A stretch of 64,000 nucleotides of DNA from Planococcus lenghuensis (GCF_001999905.1 NZ_CP019640.1:152501-216500); one strand, 5' to 3'; shown: positions 28,076 through 36,358, counted from the stretch's first letter. Notes: generated by a model from the sequence alone, not told the origin. A program made the numbers and translations.

Positions 28076-28136
28076 GTCGAAATTGGGAACCCGGGCAAGA
28101 ATTTGAAGTCCTGTACTAAAGAAATCCGATTAACCC

Positions 28137-28165
28137 TTACTTTCTCAGGGAAAAGCGATTATGAT
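28137..28165 (+). promoter_or_regulatory. Putative promoter of uppP
   Basis: TTACTT (28137-28142), a 17-bp spacer and TATGAT (28160-28165), 48 bases before the start. Confidence 0.45.
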
Positions 28166-28213
28166 GGAATTTGGGTGTTGGAAAATCTATATAGTATAGG
28201 AGTTATTTAATAA

Positions 28214-29059
28214 ATGAGTATTTGGGAGTTTTTTGTTGCACTGATTTTGGGTGCTGTGGAAGGATTAACGGAGTTTGCACCTGTTTCCTCCACAGGCCAT
28301 ATGATTATCGTGGATGACCTATGGCTGCAATCTAAGGAGTTTTTAAATCCTTACGTAGCGAACACATTTAAAATTATGATTCAGCTCGGTTCGATTCTGG
28401 CGGTTGTTGTCGTATTCTGGAGACGGTTTGTGGACCTTCTTGGGCTTGATAAGCTGTTCGGTAAGGAAACGATCCGTACAGAGGGACAGTCACACCTCAA
28501 GCTATCACAGGTTATTGTCGGACTTCTGCCGGCCGGCGTACTCGGCGTGCTGTTCGAAGATTACGTTGATGAATACTTATTTTCAGTAGAAACAGTGATG
28601 ATCGGTCTGGCAGCGGGAGCCGTTCTTATGCTCATAGCTGACTGGGTCAGCAAAAAATATGGAGAGCCGACTGTGAAAACAGTGGACCAGATTACATACA
28701 AGCAGGCGCTGATTGTCGGCCTGTTCCAGTGTATTGCCCTCTGGCCGGGATTTTCCCGATCCGGTTCCACCATATCGGGCGGGGTCATTCTCGGCATGAG
28801 TCACCGGACAGCCGCTGATTTCACATTCATTATGGCTGTACCGATTATGTTTGGAGCAAGCGCCTTATCGCTCGTCAAGAACCTGGAGTTCTTCACGCTA
28901 GATGCAGTGCCGTTTTTCCTTGTCGGGTTCATCTTCGCATTTTTATTTGCCCTTGTTACCATCCGTTTCTTCCTGAAGCTGATTGATAAAATCAAACTCG
29001 TGCCATTCGCCATTTACCGGCTTGTGTTGGTAGCTATCATTTACGTTCTGTATTTCTGA
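28214..29059 (+). CDS. uppP: Undecaprenyl-diphosphatase UppP (BacA family)
   Basis: Dephosphorylates undecaprenyl pyrophosphate to recycle the lipid carrier for peptidoglycan; overexpression gives bacitracin tolerance in other species. It is 281 aa with about eight membrane helices. The N-terminal EGLTEFAPVSSTGHM contains the (E/Q)xxxE-type and SSTGHM catalytic elements, and PGFSRSGSTISGG is the second conserved motif. The ribosome site AGGAG is 10 bases before ATG. The hydrolase gene follows after 21 bases and may be cotranscribed. Confidence 0.95.
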   Translation: MSIWEFFVALILGAVEGLTEFAPVSSTGHMIIVDDLWLQSKEFLNPYVANTFKIMIQLGSILAVVVVFWRRFVDLLGLDKLFGKETIRTEGQSHLKLSQVIVGLLPAGVLGVLFEDYVDEYLFSVETVMIGLAAGAVLMLIADWVSKKYGEPTVKTVDQITYKQALIVGLFQCIALWPGFSRSGSTISGGVILGMSHRTAADFTFIMAVPIMFGASALSLVKNLEFFTLDAVPFFLVGFIFAFLFALVTIRFFLKLIDKIKLVPFAIYRLVLVAIIYVLYF

Positions 29060-29080
29060 ATTAGTGGAGTGTGAATTGCC

Positions 29081-29911
29081 ATGATACTGGAGACGGATAA
29101 AGCGACAATCAGTTATGAAGTGATCGGTGAGGGTATGCCTGTCCTGATTCTTCATGGTCTCGGGCTGGACCGAATGGTTATGAAGCAATTCATGGAACCG
29201 GTCTTTGAGCCGTTGGCAGGATTTAGACGCGTTTATGCGGATTTACCGGGAATGGGAGAGTCCATGGTCAAGTCCGGCTTAAAGGGGACGGACGAGATGC
29301 TTGAAGCCATACTTGCGTTGGTCAGTTTTGTAATACCAGGAGAGCAATTTCTCGTAGCCGGCCATTCCTATGGCGGTTATCTGGCGCGCGGGATTGCAGC
29401 CCGTCTTCCGGGCAGCGTGAATGGCCTGTTCCAGCTATGTCCGATGATTTTTCCGTATACACATGAGCGGCAATTGGAGGCACGGATGATCTGCGAACAG
29501 GATGAGCGCTTCATTGCCGATCTGTCGGAAGCTGATAAACAAGAATTCATGACAGATATGGTCATTCAGATACCAGCCATTTACGAGCGGTATACCCGGG
29601 AAGTGACACCTGGGCGTCTGGCTCGGGACCGGCACTTTCTGGAAGGACCGTTCAGGACGACTCACTACGGGTTCTCATTTGATCCCGACGAGCATGCAGC
29701 GCGTTTCGATGCACCTGTACTGATAATCACGGGCCGCCAGGATGCTGTTGTCGGTTATAGGGATGCCCAGCGGCTGGCCAATCGCTACTTACACGCGACA
29801 TTCGCCGTACTGGATGAAGCCGGACATTATGCGCAGATTGAACAGGCGTCTGTAACAGAGATGCTGACAGCGGAATGGCTGCGTCGCTGCAAAAGTAATC
29901 GGCGTAATTAA
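29081..29911 (+). CDS. Alpha/beta-fold hydrolase
   Basis: Soluble hydrolase of 276 aa. The oxyanion HGLGLD is at 25-30, the nucleophile elbow GHSYGG with S96, an acidic residue in GRQDAVVGY and the catalytic His in DEAGHYAQIE. The triad is complete. A cap region lies between about 125 and 205. The natural substrate is not predictable; such enzymes include esterases and lyases. It follows uppP by 21 bases without a terminator, so the two are probably one transcript, but no functional link is evident. Confidence 0.9.
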   Translation: MILETDKATISYEVIGEGMPVLILHGLGLDRMVMKQFMEPVFEPLAGFRRVYADLPGMGESMVKSGLKGTDEMLEAILALVSFVIPGEQFLVAGHSYGGYLARGIAARLPGSVNGLFQLCPMIFPYTHERQLEARMICEQDERFIADLSEADKQEFMTDMVIQIPAIYERYTREVTPGRLARDRHFLEGPFRTTHYGFSFDPDEHAARFDAPVLIITGRQDAVVGYRDAQRLANRYLHATFAVLDEAGHYAQIEQASVTEMLTAEWLRRCKSNRRN

Positions 29912-29914
29912 GGG

Positions 29915-29951
29915 AAAGGCTGCAGGGAAATTAATCCTGCAGCCTTTTTTG
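29915..29951 (+). terminator. Terminator after hydrolase gene
   Basis: AAAGGCTGCAGG pairs with CCTGCAGCCTTT across GAAATTAAT, with T6. It also lies at the 3' end of the convergent nos gene. Confidence 0.88.
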
Positions 29952-29954
29952 TGT

Positions 29955-31025
29955 TTATTTTTCTCTATGATCGCCAGAAGAAGGCTGGTGAAAGAAATTC
30001 GGTGTTTTGATGGCGTTATCATAGCGCTTATGGAAAATGGAAGTGGCAGCAGGAGACACAGGCGGAATGAGCCATACCCAGTTACCGGTGACATCCCGGT
30101 GTGCTGCTGCTTCGTTTTGTTCAAAGGTCTGAAACTGTTTCGCTGCTGTATGATGATCGACGATCGTCACGCCGGCTTTTTTAAAGGAGTACAAAACAGC
30201 TGCATTCAGCTCGATGAGTGCTCGGTCTTTCCAAAGGGACGAGAGCCGGCGTGTATCGAGACCCATGTATTGAGCCACAGCAGGCAACAGATTATACCGA
30301 TCTTCATCCGCTAAGTTCCGTGCACCGATTTCCGTGCCCATATACCAGCCATTGAACGGTGCAGCTTCGTACGCAATGCCGCCGATTTCGAGTTTCATAT
30401 CTGAAATGACCGGAACAGCATACCACTTCAGATTCAAATCGTTGAACTCTGCATACTCCGGATGTTCAATGGTCACTTCAGGGCGGGCATGTTCAGGCAC
30501 TTCCTGCCAGGCAGGCGGTTGATCACCGATCTGCACGACCCACGGCAGCAGATCGAAGTCTGTGCCGGCGCCTTTCCAGCCAAGGCGCTGACAGTAGGCG
30601 GTAAAACTTTTTGAATGCGCATCACCAGCTGTCTCGTACCCTGCATACCGGAGGAGCTGGTGATTCCGGATCCGGATGCCGGATGGTCGGAAGACGGTGA
30701 TCAGCGGACGGATTTTGCCATTATTATAGGCGGAAACCACATGACGTTCCAGTGCTGCAAACACATCTTCGGCGGACTGCGCTTCCCGTTCATCGCTGAC
30801 TTGCAGCGTTTGCCAAAAGAGCCGGCCGATGCACCGGTTACTGTTTCGCCAGGCGACTCGTGCTCCGTATGTCAGTTCTTCTGCTGTGTGCCGGTAGGTT
30901 CCGGTCCGCTGAATTTCTTCTTTCACTGTATCAAGCCGAACCGTCATTCGGTCTGCGGGCAAGTCATTTTCGTGGTAATAAAGTTCGATGAATGTCTGTG
31001 CATGCTGCCATAAATTCGTATCCAT
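29955..31025 (-). CDS. nos: Nitric oxide synthase oxygenase
   Basis: Bacterial NOS of 356 aa containing only the oxygenase domain. It oxidises L-arginine to citrulline and NO using electrons from a separate reductase. The heme thiolate is C65 in WRNSNRCIGRLFW. The substrate region GWYMGTEIGARN and the pterin/dimer region NWVWLIPPVSP are conserved. NO in Bacillales protects against oxidative stress and antibiotics. It is transcribed alone on the minus strand; a broken DUF2207 gene lies directly upstream. The arginine-consuming enzyme rocF is elsewhere in the window. The ribosome site is GGAGGTCAT. Confidence 0.96.
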   Translation of the reverse strand: MDTNLWQHAQTFIELYYHENDLPADRMTVRLDTVKEEIQRTGTYRHTAEELTYGARVAWRNSNRCIGRLFWQTLQVSDEREAQSAEDVFAALERHVVSAYNNGKIRPLITVFRPSGIRIRNHQLLRYAGYETAGDAHSKSFTAYCQRLGWKGAGTDFDLLPWVVQIGDQPPAWQEVPEHARPEVTIEHPEYAEFNDLNLKWYAVPVISDMKLEIGGIAYEAAPFNGWYMGTEIGARNLADEDRYNLLPAVAQYMGLDTRRLSSLWKDRALIELNAAVLYSFKKAGVTIVDHHTAAKQFQTFEQNEAAAHRDVTGNWVWLIPPVSPAATSIFHKRYDNAIKTPNFFHQPSSGDHREK

Positions 31026-31047
31026 GATGACCTCCTCGATTGTACTG

Positions 31048-31283
31048 TCAGTATATCAGCCAATGAGGCATCGAATGTTGACGATTTCTTGTCAGAACCG
31101 AATGGTGCCTGATAATGCCATTGAATTCCCCGTCAAATTCGTACGTATGGTGTTCTGAGATATCAGCTGTCCCATCTTCATTCACGTTACTTCCGTGATT
31201 GAAAAATCTTCTGCAGATGCCATGGAAGGGACTGCAACTAACCCGGTCGGCAGTAATATGGAAATGATTTTTTTCCAATCCAT
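31048..31283 (-). pseudogene. DUF2207-family membrane protein, frameshifted N-terminal remnant
   Basis: From ATG 31283, preceded by GAAGAGGTG, a signal peptide is encoded (MDWKKIISILLPTGLVAV..ASAEDFSITEV) but a TGA follows after 32 codons. Removing one frameshift at about 31,184 restores NVNEDGTADISEHHTYEFDG and FNGIIR, the start of a DUF2207 domain. Homology stops at about 31,108 and an unrelated tail runs to the stop at 31,048. The intact protein would be about 600 aa, so over 80% is missing. The 31,290-31,560 stretch before it has no supported gene, though one minus-strand frame there contains a YYHSAAAKN segment that could be a LemA remnant (speculative). Confidence 0.7.
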
Positions 31284-31560
31284 CACGATCACCTCTTCCT
31301 TTACTTTGCGCAGCGGCAGTCAGAAAGTTCCGCCGGATCACTGAATAATTGATCTCCATCAAGTTTTTAGCAGCCGCCGAATGGTAGTATGGCATTAACA
31401 GCTGAAAGACATGGCTGATACCGGGAGAAGGCAGCAAGGGGAAGCTTTCACTCTGCTATGCGGTTCAGCCGGCCGTTCAGTGACGCACTGATGATTGTTC
31501 CGGTATGAGACTGCAGAAAAGAGCCGATGGACCACTATAACCGGAGAGGAGTCGATCGAA

Positions 31561-31821
31561 ATGACAAAGCGGTTGGTTGAAGTATTTTCCGCCGGATGCT
31601 ATGCCTGTGAAGATGCGGTGAAACAAGTGAAGGATTTGACTTGTGAATGTGAGGTGGCCATCTATGATTTATCCGACAAAGCCCGGAAAGGCGAATACGA
31701 AACGAAGGCGAAAGCGTATGGCATTCAGTCAGTCCCGTCAGTAGTGATAAATGGTAAACTGCTCGATTGCTGCAACAGCAAGGGATTTACGATCGGTATG
31801 CTACAGACCGAGGGGATCTGA
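31561..31821 (+). CDS. Thioredoxin/glutaredoxin-like small redox protein
   Basis: Protein of 86 aa with a CYAC redox pair at residues 13-16 after the first strand (KRLVEVFSAGC), the cis-proline region SVPSVVINGK, and extra cysteines in LTCECEV and LDCCNSK. The fold matches short thioredoxin-like proteins of glutaredoxin size. Start ATG 31561 is preceded by GGAGAGGAG; the frame extends to 31,495 without a site. The number of cysteines (six) is high for the size, which could allow metal binding, but this is inference. A terminator follows. Confidence 0.8.
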   Translation: MTKRLVEVFSAGCYACEDAVKQVKDLTCECEVAIYDLSDKARKGEYETKAKAYGIQSVPSVVINGKLLDCCNSKGFTIGMLQTEGI

Positions 31822-31854
31822 CGGCGGGAGGCCTCAATATATCTGATTTCGCAT

Positions 31855-31882
31855 TAAAAAAGGGCCAATATCGGCTCTTTTT
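31855..31882 (+). terminator. Terminator of thioredoxin-like gene
   Basis: AAAAAGGGCC pairs with GGCTCTTTTTT across AATATC. Stem with A/T flanks. Confidence 0.75.
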
Positions 31883-31993
31883 TACTGTTTTCTGCAGATC
31901 CGGCCCTACTTCCTTCTTCATGAAAATCGCAGTAGACTTAATGCCTATTACTGCTAAAATGAGAAAAAGGAAAAAGAAGCAGGAGTTGTAAGG

Positions 31994-32200
31994 GTGGATC
32001 CGGTGTTTATATTTTTCTGGGGGAATATGGCGCTTATTATCGCATTGATGTATTTAGCATTGAAGAGCAGGGAGTATTTGCTGGTTAAACGGGTTGTAAT
32101 CGGTGAAGCCGATGCCGCATTGTATCTGTCCAAAAAACGGGGCAGGAACCAGGCATCTGTTCATGAAACGGAACCGGCTGCCGGACTCCAGGTAAAATGA
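31994..32200 (+). CDS. Small single-helix membrane protein, unknown function
   Basis: Protein of 68 aa with GTG start at 31994; AGGAG lies 8-9 bases before. One N-terminal helix (about 4-24, FIFFWGNMALIIALMYLAL) is followed by a basic cytoplasmic-type tail. No family recognised. It is bounded by terminators on both sides. Confidence 0.55.
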   Translation: MDPVFIFFWGNMALIIALMYLALKSREYLLVKRVVIGEADAALYLSKKRGRNQASVHETEPAAGLQVK

Positions 32201-32210
32201 ACGGAAAATG

Positions 32211-32245
32211 GAAGATCAGAGGCAGCTTAACTGCCTCTGATCTTC
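32211..32245 (+). terminator. Terminator after small membrane gene
   Basis: GAAGATCAGAGGCAG pairs with CTGCCTCTGATCTTC across TTAA, followed by TTTCATT. Confidence 0.8.
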
Positions 32246-32389
32246 TTTCATTATAAAGCGTGGAAAGGGCTGGCAGAAAGATAGTGAAAGGATTAAGGGA
32301 CCGCCATGGCATGTGCGTGTTATCATGGTGAAATACTGGAACTTTCTGTATGACGCTCTATATGAAGAGGTTCGGTAAGGAGGGGACAT

Positions 32390-33259
32390 TTGAAAGAAAA
32401 ACTTCTGTTTGCGGTGCTCATCGTTACGACGACGAGTTTAATGGGCTCTTCATTTGCTGTTGGAAAAATCGGACTGCTGTATGTGTCACCGCTGCTGCTC
32501 GTCGGACTGCGCTTCACATTGGCTGGCGCAGTCATGGCAATCGCCGTAAAGCTGTTGAAAAAGCCGCATCCGGATCAGCCGGCCGGTTGGCTGCGCATCC
32601 TCGTAATCGGTTTTTTCCAGACGGCAGCAGTCATGGGATGTATCTTTTTAAGCCTGCGGACAATTTCAGCAGGGGAATCAGCTATTCTGACATTTACCAA
32701 TCCGCTTTTGGTCGTCATTTTCGGTGCATTAACACTTAGCATGAAATTTCGGTTTATCCAGTGGATGGGCGTGATTGTAGGATTTACCGGCGTCGTCATC
32801 ACGCTCGGTGGTCAGCTGCAGCTGGAGATCGGAACCGTTCTCGGCTTCGCCAGTGCTGTTGCGTGGGCTACTGCGACACTCCTGGTGAAACGTTGGGGTC
32901 AAGGGTTGGATACGTGGGTATTGACGGCTTATCAGATGCTTTTTGGCGGTTTGCTGCTCCTTGCAGGCAGTGCACTGCTGGAGAATCCGCATTTTTCGGT
33001 GACCGCTGTGTCTGTTGGGATTGTTCTCTGGTTGGCGATCATGGCTTCAATCGTTCAGTTTGCTGTATGGTTCTACCTGCTTCAGAAAGGAAACCCGGGC
33101 AAAGTCAGTGCGTTTTTGTTTCTGGCTCCATTCTTTGGTGTGCTGACGGGCTGGCTGTTGCTGGATGAGCAGCTTGGCTTTTCACTTCTTATTGGCGGCG
33201 CACTCATTTTTACGGGGATTTTTCTTGTGAACTGGCCAGGCAAGCCGGCTCCGCAATAA
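32390..33259 (+). CDS. EamA/DMT-superfamily transporter
   Basis: Ten-helix membrane transporter of 289 aa made of two tandem EamA repeats (about 5-140 and 150-285). The second repeat has the typical GWLLLDEQLGFSLLIGGALIFTGI ending, given here only as its position near 255-280. Such proteins export amino acids or other metabolites; the substrate cannot be assigned. The TTG start follows AAGGAGGGG. No regulatory gene is adjacent. Confidence 0.88.
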   Translation: MKEKLLFAVLIVTTTSLMGSSFAVGKIGLLYVSPLLLVGLRFTLAGAVMAIAVKLLKKPHPDQPAGWLRILVIGFFQTAAVMGCIFLSLRTISAGESAILTFTNPLLVVIFGALTLSMKFRFIQWMGVIVGFTGVVITLGGQLQLEIGTVLGFASAVAWATATLLVKRWGQGLDTWVLTAYQMLFGGLLLLAGSALLENPHFSVTAVSVGIVLWLAIMASIVQFAVWFYLLQKGNPGKVSAFLFLAPFFGVLTGWLLLDEQLGFSLLIGGALIFTGIFLVNWPGKPAPQ

Positions 33260-33472
33260 GCTGGCTGTGAAAGAAATTATACGTTGGACAGGTAGCCGGA
33301 TCGGCTAGGAGAGAAGGTATGGGTGCCTATTAATCCACTTTGCCTTATGGTATGATGAACCAATTACACCAGACAGGCAGCAGCATTGCAGATGACTGAA
33401 ACGGACATCCATGGATCGAACAACGCAATCCGCTGAGCGGAACACTGGATTACCGATAGAGAGGCTGATGAA

Positions 33473-33895
33473 ATGATTGCAGTCGGAATGGAACAAACGA
33501 CGCTGATGACAATTGATATTTTGGACGAGCGCGGAATCGCAGAAGCCCGCAGGATGGGAAGGGAGTTTTTAAAACAGCTCGCTTTCCGGCTGATCGACCA
33601 GTCGCGGATCATTACGGCGATTTCGGAGCTCGCACGCAATATCTTTAATTATGCATTACCCGGAAAAATTTTTCTGGAAGTGATCAGCAGAGGCCGGAAA
33701 ACCGGTTTAAAACTGACCGCAGCCGATGAAGGACCGGGCATTGAAGATGTATCGAAGGCGCTGGAGTGCGGATTTACAACATCGGGCGGATTAGGGGCCG
33801 GTCTTCCGGGCGTCCGGAGCCTGATGGATGAATTCTCCTGTACTTCCCGAGCCGGCATCGGCACGACAATCACTGCAATAAAATGGCTGAAATAA
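33473..33895 (+). CDS. RsbT-like serine kinase / anti-sigma regulatory factor
   Basis: Switch protein-kinase of 140 aa of the GHKL fold. The N box is ISELARNIFNYAL, the G1 box is ADEGPGI and the G2 region is TSGGLGAGLPGVRSLMDEF. These match RsbT, the kinase that phosphorylates RsbR and RsbS in the stressosome and then activates RsbU phosphatase. No rsbS, rsbU, rsbV, rsbW or sigB is adjacent, so the gene is an orphan in this window. An RsbR-like gene lies 13 kb away at 46,454-47,275. The start at 33473 follows GAGAGG; ATG 33488 is an alternative. Confidence 0.85.
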   Translation: MIAVGMEQTTLMTIDILDERGIAEARRMGREFLKQLAFRLIDQSRIITAISELARNIFNYALPGKIFLEVISRGRKTGLKLTAADEGPGIEDVSKALECGFTTSGGLGAGLPGVRSLMDEFSCTSRAGIGTTITAIKWLK

Positions 33896-33902
33896 GCTGA
33901 TG

Positions 33903-33932
33903 ATCTCCTGCCGGGTGCAGGAGATTTTTATT
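33903..33932 (+). terminator. Terminator of rsbT-like gene
   Basis: ATCTCCTGC pairs with GCAGGAGAT across CGGGT, followed by TTTTATTT. Confidence 0.88.
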
Positions 33933-34029
33933 TGGGCAGCTGACTGCTGAAGCACGGATCCTGTTCTAAAATGTGGTAAAATAATTAAAGATGGGATTGT
34001 ATATTTCAGGTGAAAGAGAGTGGAAATAG

Positions 34030-34746
34030 ATGGGGCGCAAATGGAATAATATCAAAGAGAAAAAAGCGGCAAAAGATAAAAATACAAGTCGGATCTATGC
34101 GAAATTCGGCCGGGAGATTTATGTCGCTGCCAAGCAAGGAGAACCGGATCCGGAATCGAACCAGGCTTTGAAGATGGTGTTGGAGCGAGCCAAGACGTAC
34201 AATGTGCCAAAAGCGATTGTAGACCGGGCCATTGAAAAAGCGAAGGGCGGCAGTGAAGAAAATTATGATGAACTCCGCTACGAAGGCTTCGGCCCGAACG
34301 GCTCCATGGTGATTGTGGATGCATTGACGAATAATGTGAACCGGACCGCTTCAGATGTCCGGGCGGCGTTCGGTAAAAATGGCGGCAATATGGGTGTCAG
34401 CGGTTCAGTTGCTTACATGTTCGATTCAACGGCTGTTTTCGGTGTGGAAGGCAAGACGGAAGAGGATGTACTTGAGCTGTTGCTGGAAGCTGACGTGGAT
34501 GTCCGGGATATCCAAGGGGAAGAAGACGGCGTAATCGTCTATGCCGAGCCTGATCAATTCCATGCAGTACAGGAAGCGTTCCGGGCAGCAGGCGTGGAGG
34601 ATTTCACTGTAGCTGAACTGACCATGCTCGCCCAGAATGATATCGAGCTTCCCGAGGATGCTCAGGAGCAGTTCGAAAAGATGATTGATGCCATTGAAGA
34701 TCTCGAAGATGTCCAGCAGGTTTATCACAATGTGGAGTTTGGCTGA
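34030..34746 (+). CDS. YebC/PmpR-family protein (YeeI-like)
   Basis: Protein of 238 aa of the TACO1/YebC family. These proteins are described as DNA-binding regulators, and more recent work ties them to ribosome rescue or proline-stretch translation. The N-terminal [16 protein letters not shown] is the YeeI subtype, which lacks the MAGHS start of YebC proper. The conserved central segment [20 protein letters not shown] follows. The C-terminal domain is acidic. The ribosome site is GAAAGAGAG and a terminator follows. Monocistronic. Confidence 0.92.
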   Translation: MGRKWNNIKEKKAAKDKNTSRIYAKFGREIYVAAKQGEPDPESNQALKMVLERAKTYNVPKAIVDRAIEKAKGGSEENYDELRYEGFGPNGSMVIVDALTNNVNRTASDVRAAFGKNGGNMGVSGSVAYMFDSTAVFGVEGKTEEDVLELLLEADVDVRDIQGEEDGVIVYAEPDQFHAVQEAFRAAGVEDFTVAELTMLAQNDIELPEDAQEQFEKMIDAIEDLEDVQQVYHNVEFG

Positions 34747-34765
34747 AAAATTATCCAATAAGGTA

Positions 34766-34800
34766 AGGCGCTGGCCCTGAAAAGGAGCCGGCGTTTTTAC
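34766..34800 (+). terminator. Terminator of YebC-family gene
   Basis: CGCTGGC pairs with GCCGGCG across an inner CCT/AGG pairing, then T5. Confidence 0.7.
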
Positions 34801-34919
34801 TGCAGTGAAGAAAATAGGGAAATCCTGTTTAAGAAGAGGACTATTTGAATCTTTTCCGGACTTTCAGCGTATAGATATAGCAGAGTGTACATTTTTCACT
34901 AACAGGAGGACTGAAAAAG

Positions 34920-35573
34920 TTGGAAGCACATTATTCAGCAGTAAAAAGTGCAGGGGCAGGCGGGAGCCTGCGGAAAGTGCTATCGTTTTTAACCATTCTA
35001 TGGACAATTTCAGGCATCGGTGTCATTGTGGGGCAGTTCGTGCCTCCGGCTTTCATCCTGCCGCTGATCGTCGTTGAACTCGGTCTGATTGTGGCAATGC
35101 TTTTTGCCCGCAGAGCAGAAAAGATGGGACGCTTGCTGGCACTGTCATTTGCGCTCATTTCAGGCGTTACGCTGTATCCGGTTTTGTATAATTATGTGGG
35201 TCTTCTCGGCGGTGAAGTAGTGCTTGGCGTGTTCGTCTCCACTGCAGCGGTTTTCGCCATTTACGGCACGGTCGGATATAGCCTGACGAAAAATTTATCC
35301 GCGATGGGCAAATACTTATTCATTGCGCTGATTGCGATTGTGGTCGTTTCCCTGTTTGGCTTCTTTGTGCCATTCTCAAGCGGCCTGTCCCTGCTTATCT
35401 CGGCGGCGGGCGTACTGCTGTTTTCGCTGTATACCATTTATGACTTCAATCAGATCCGCCATCAGCACATTACGGATGCAATGATTCCGCTGATTGCAGT
35501 CAATCTCTATTTGGATTTCATCAACCTGTTCCTTCACCTGCTGCGGATCGTCGCTGCCTTTACACGGGACTGA
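34920..35573 (+). CDS. Bax inhibitor-1 (TMBIM/YetJ) family membrane protein
   Basis: Seven-helix membrane protein of 217 aa. Helices run from about residue 22 to the C-terminus, where YTIYDFNQIRH and NLYLDFINLFLHLLRIV carry the paired aspartates that form the pH-sensitive latch in YetJ. YetJ of Bacillus subtilis is a calcium-leak channel; the same role is inferred here. The TTG start at 34920 is preceded by AGGAGG at good spacing. No terminator of the U-tract type follows before the fusB-like leader, so readthrough into that gene is possible. Confidence 0.88.
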   Translation: MEAHYSAVKSAGAGGSLRKVLSFLTILWTISGIGVIVGQFVPPAFILPLIVVELGLIVAMLFARRAEKMGRLLALSFALISGVTLYPVLYNYVGLLGGEVVLGVFVSTAAVFAIYGTVGYSLTKNLSAMGKYLFIALIAIVVVSLFGFFVPFSSGLSLLISAAGVLLFSLYTIYDFNQIRHQHITDAMIPLIAVNLYLDFINLFLHLLRIVAAFTRD

Positions 35574-35625
35574 TTCAAAAAAGGGGCAATGACGGGGGCT
35601 GTATCCCTTGCCTGGTGTTTGTAAA

Positions 35626-35719
35626 ATGACAGGCAGGAGGCTACCATAGATGTAATCGTATTTCTGTCAGGCTGAATGGCAGCCTGACAGAAGGAGAGAG
35701 CAGAAAGGAGCAGAAATGA
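35626..35719 (+). promoter_or_regulatory. Leader of fusB-like gene: start-stop element and hairpin
   Basis: In order: a possible leader peptide ATG 35626 to TAG 35649 (MTGRRLP); AGGAGG at 35635-35640; nine bases; ATG-TAA at 35650-35655, a start codon followed at once by a stop; a perfect 13-bp hairpin TTCTGTCAGGCTG (35662-35674) and CAGCCTGACAGAA (35680-35692) with loop AATGG and no U-tract; then two Shine-Dalgarno-like runs (AAGGAG at 35691, AAAGGAG at 35704-35710) before ATG 35720. The layout suggests translational attenuation. Function is inferred. Confidence 0.55.
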
Positions 35720-36358
35720 ATGGAACCATTTATCAGGAATGACCAGTATAATTTTATCCGGCGACAGGTTCAGCGGCTGGTCAATGGTCACTCGACAGTT
35801 GCGGATCAGTCAGTGCTCCAGGCACTTGAGTCACTTGTAGAGGAAAAAGTGCTGGGGCGGTTCGGGCAACTGACAGATGAACAGCGGTGGCTGCTTGACC
35901 CTCTCTCGCACATTCAGGATAAAGAAGAGGCCGAGCGCTTTCTGGCGCACTTGAAGCCTTACTTGATTCCGTTTAATGACGTCAATGAACAGACCGTGAA
36001 AAAACTGTTTCCGAAAGCGAAAAAACTGAAGGTGCCGGCGCTGGTGAAAACCGATTTACGGGAATTCTCCTATGTCGGCTGGGATGACATCGGGTCACAG
36101 CGGCGGTATTTGATCCTGCAGCAGGACGGCAAGCTTGTCGGTGTATCAGGCAGTTTCAACAGCAGCATGAAAAAAGGCATTTGCGCATTCTGCAATAATC
36201 ACACGGAGACCGGTCTGTTCCTGTCTGAAACAAAGGGATCGACGCAGGATACCTTTGTGAAAAAAGGAAATTATATTTGCCGCGACAGCCGTACATGTAA
36301 CCGGAATCTGACTTCACTGGAGCGCATCGAAGAATTCGTTGACCGGCTCCAGAGCTGA
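35720..36358 (+). CDS. FusB/FusC-like EF-G-binding protein
   Basis: Protein of 212 aa related to FusB, which binds elongation factor G and frees it from ribosomes stalled by fusidic acid. The N-terminal four-helix part (about 1-110) precedes a treble-clef zinc domain with C155, C158, C187 and C193 (CAFC and CRDSRTC), positions close to those of the staphylococcal protein. The length is the same as FusB (~213). Chromosomal homologues are common in Firmicutes and need not confer resistance. ATG 35720 is preceded by AAAGGAG. The leader suggests translation-coupled control. The VOC gene follows after 15 bases. Confidence 0.88.
   Translation: MEPFIRNDQYNFIRRQVQRLVNGHSTVADQSVLQALESLVEEKVLGRFGQLTDEQRWLLDPLSHIQDKEEAERFLAHLKPYLIPFNDVNEQTVKKLFPKAKKLKVPALVKTDLREFSYVGWDDIGSQRRYLILQQDGKLVGVSGSFNSSMKKGICAFCNNHTETGLFLSETKGSTQDTFVKKGNYICRDSRTCNRNLTSLERIEEFVDRLQS

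Noticed and set aside
28076-28213. Riboswitch in the uppP leader
   Set aside because: The terminator at 28,028-28,075 lies upstream of the likely promoter, so it cannot be a leader attenuator; no known riboswitch core was seen.
31048-31437. Single 129-codon minus-strand gene
   Set aside because: Its middle part is the shifted frame of a DUF2207 remnant whose real start is at 31,283; the upstream half has no support.
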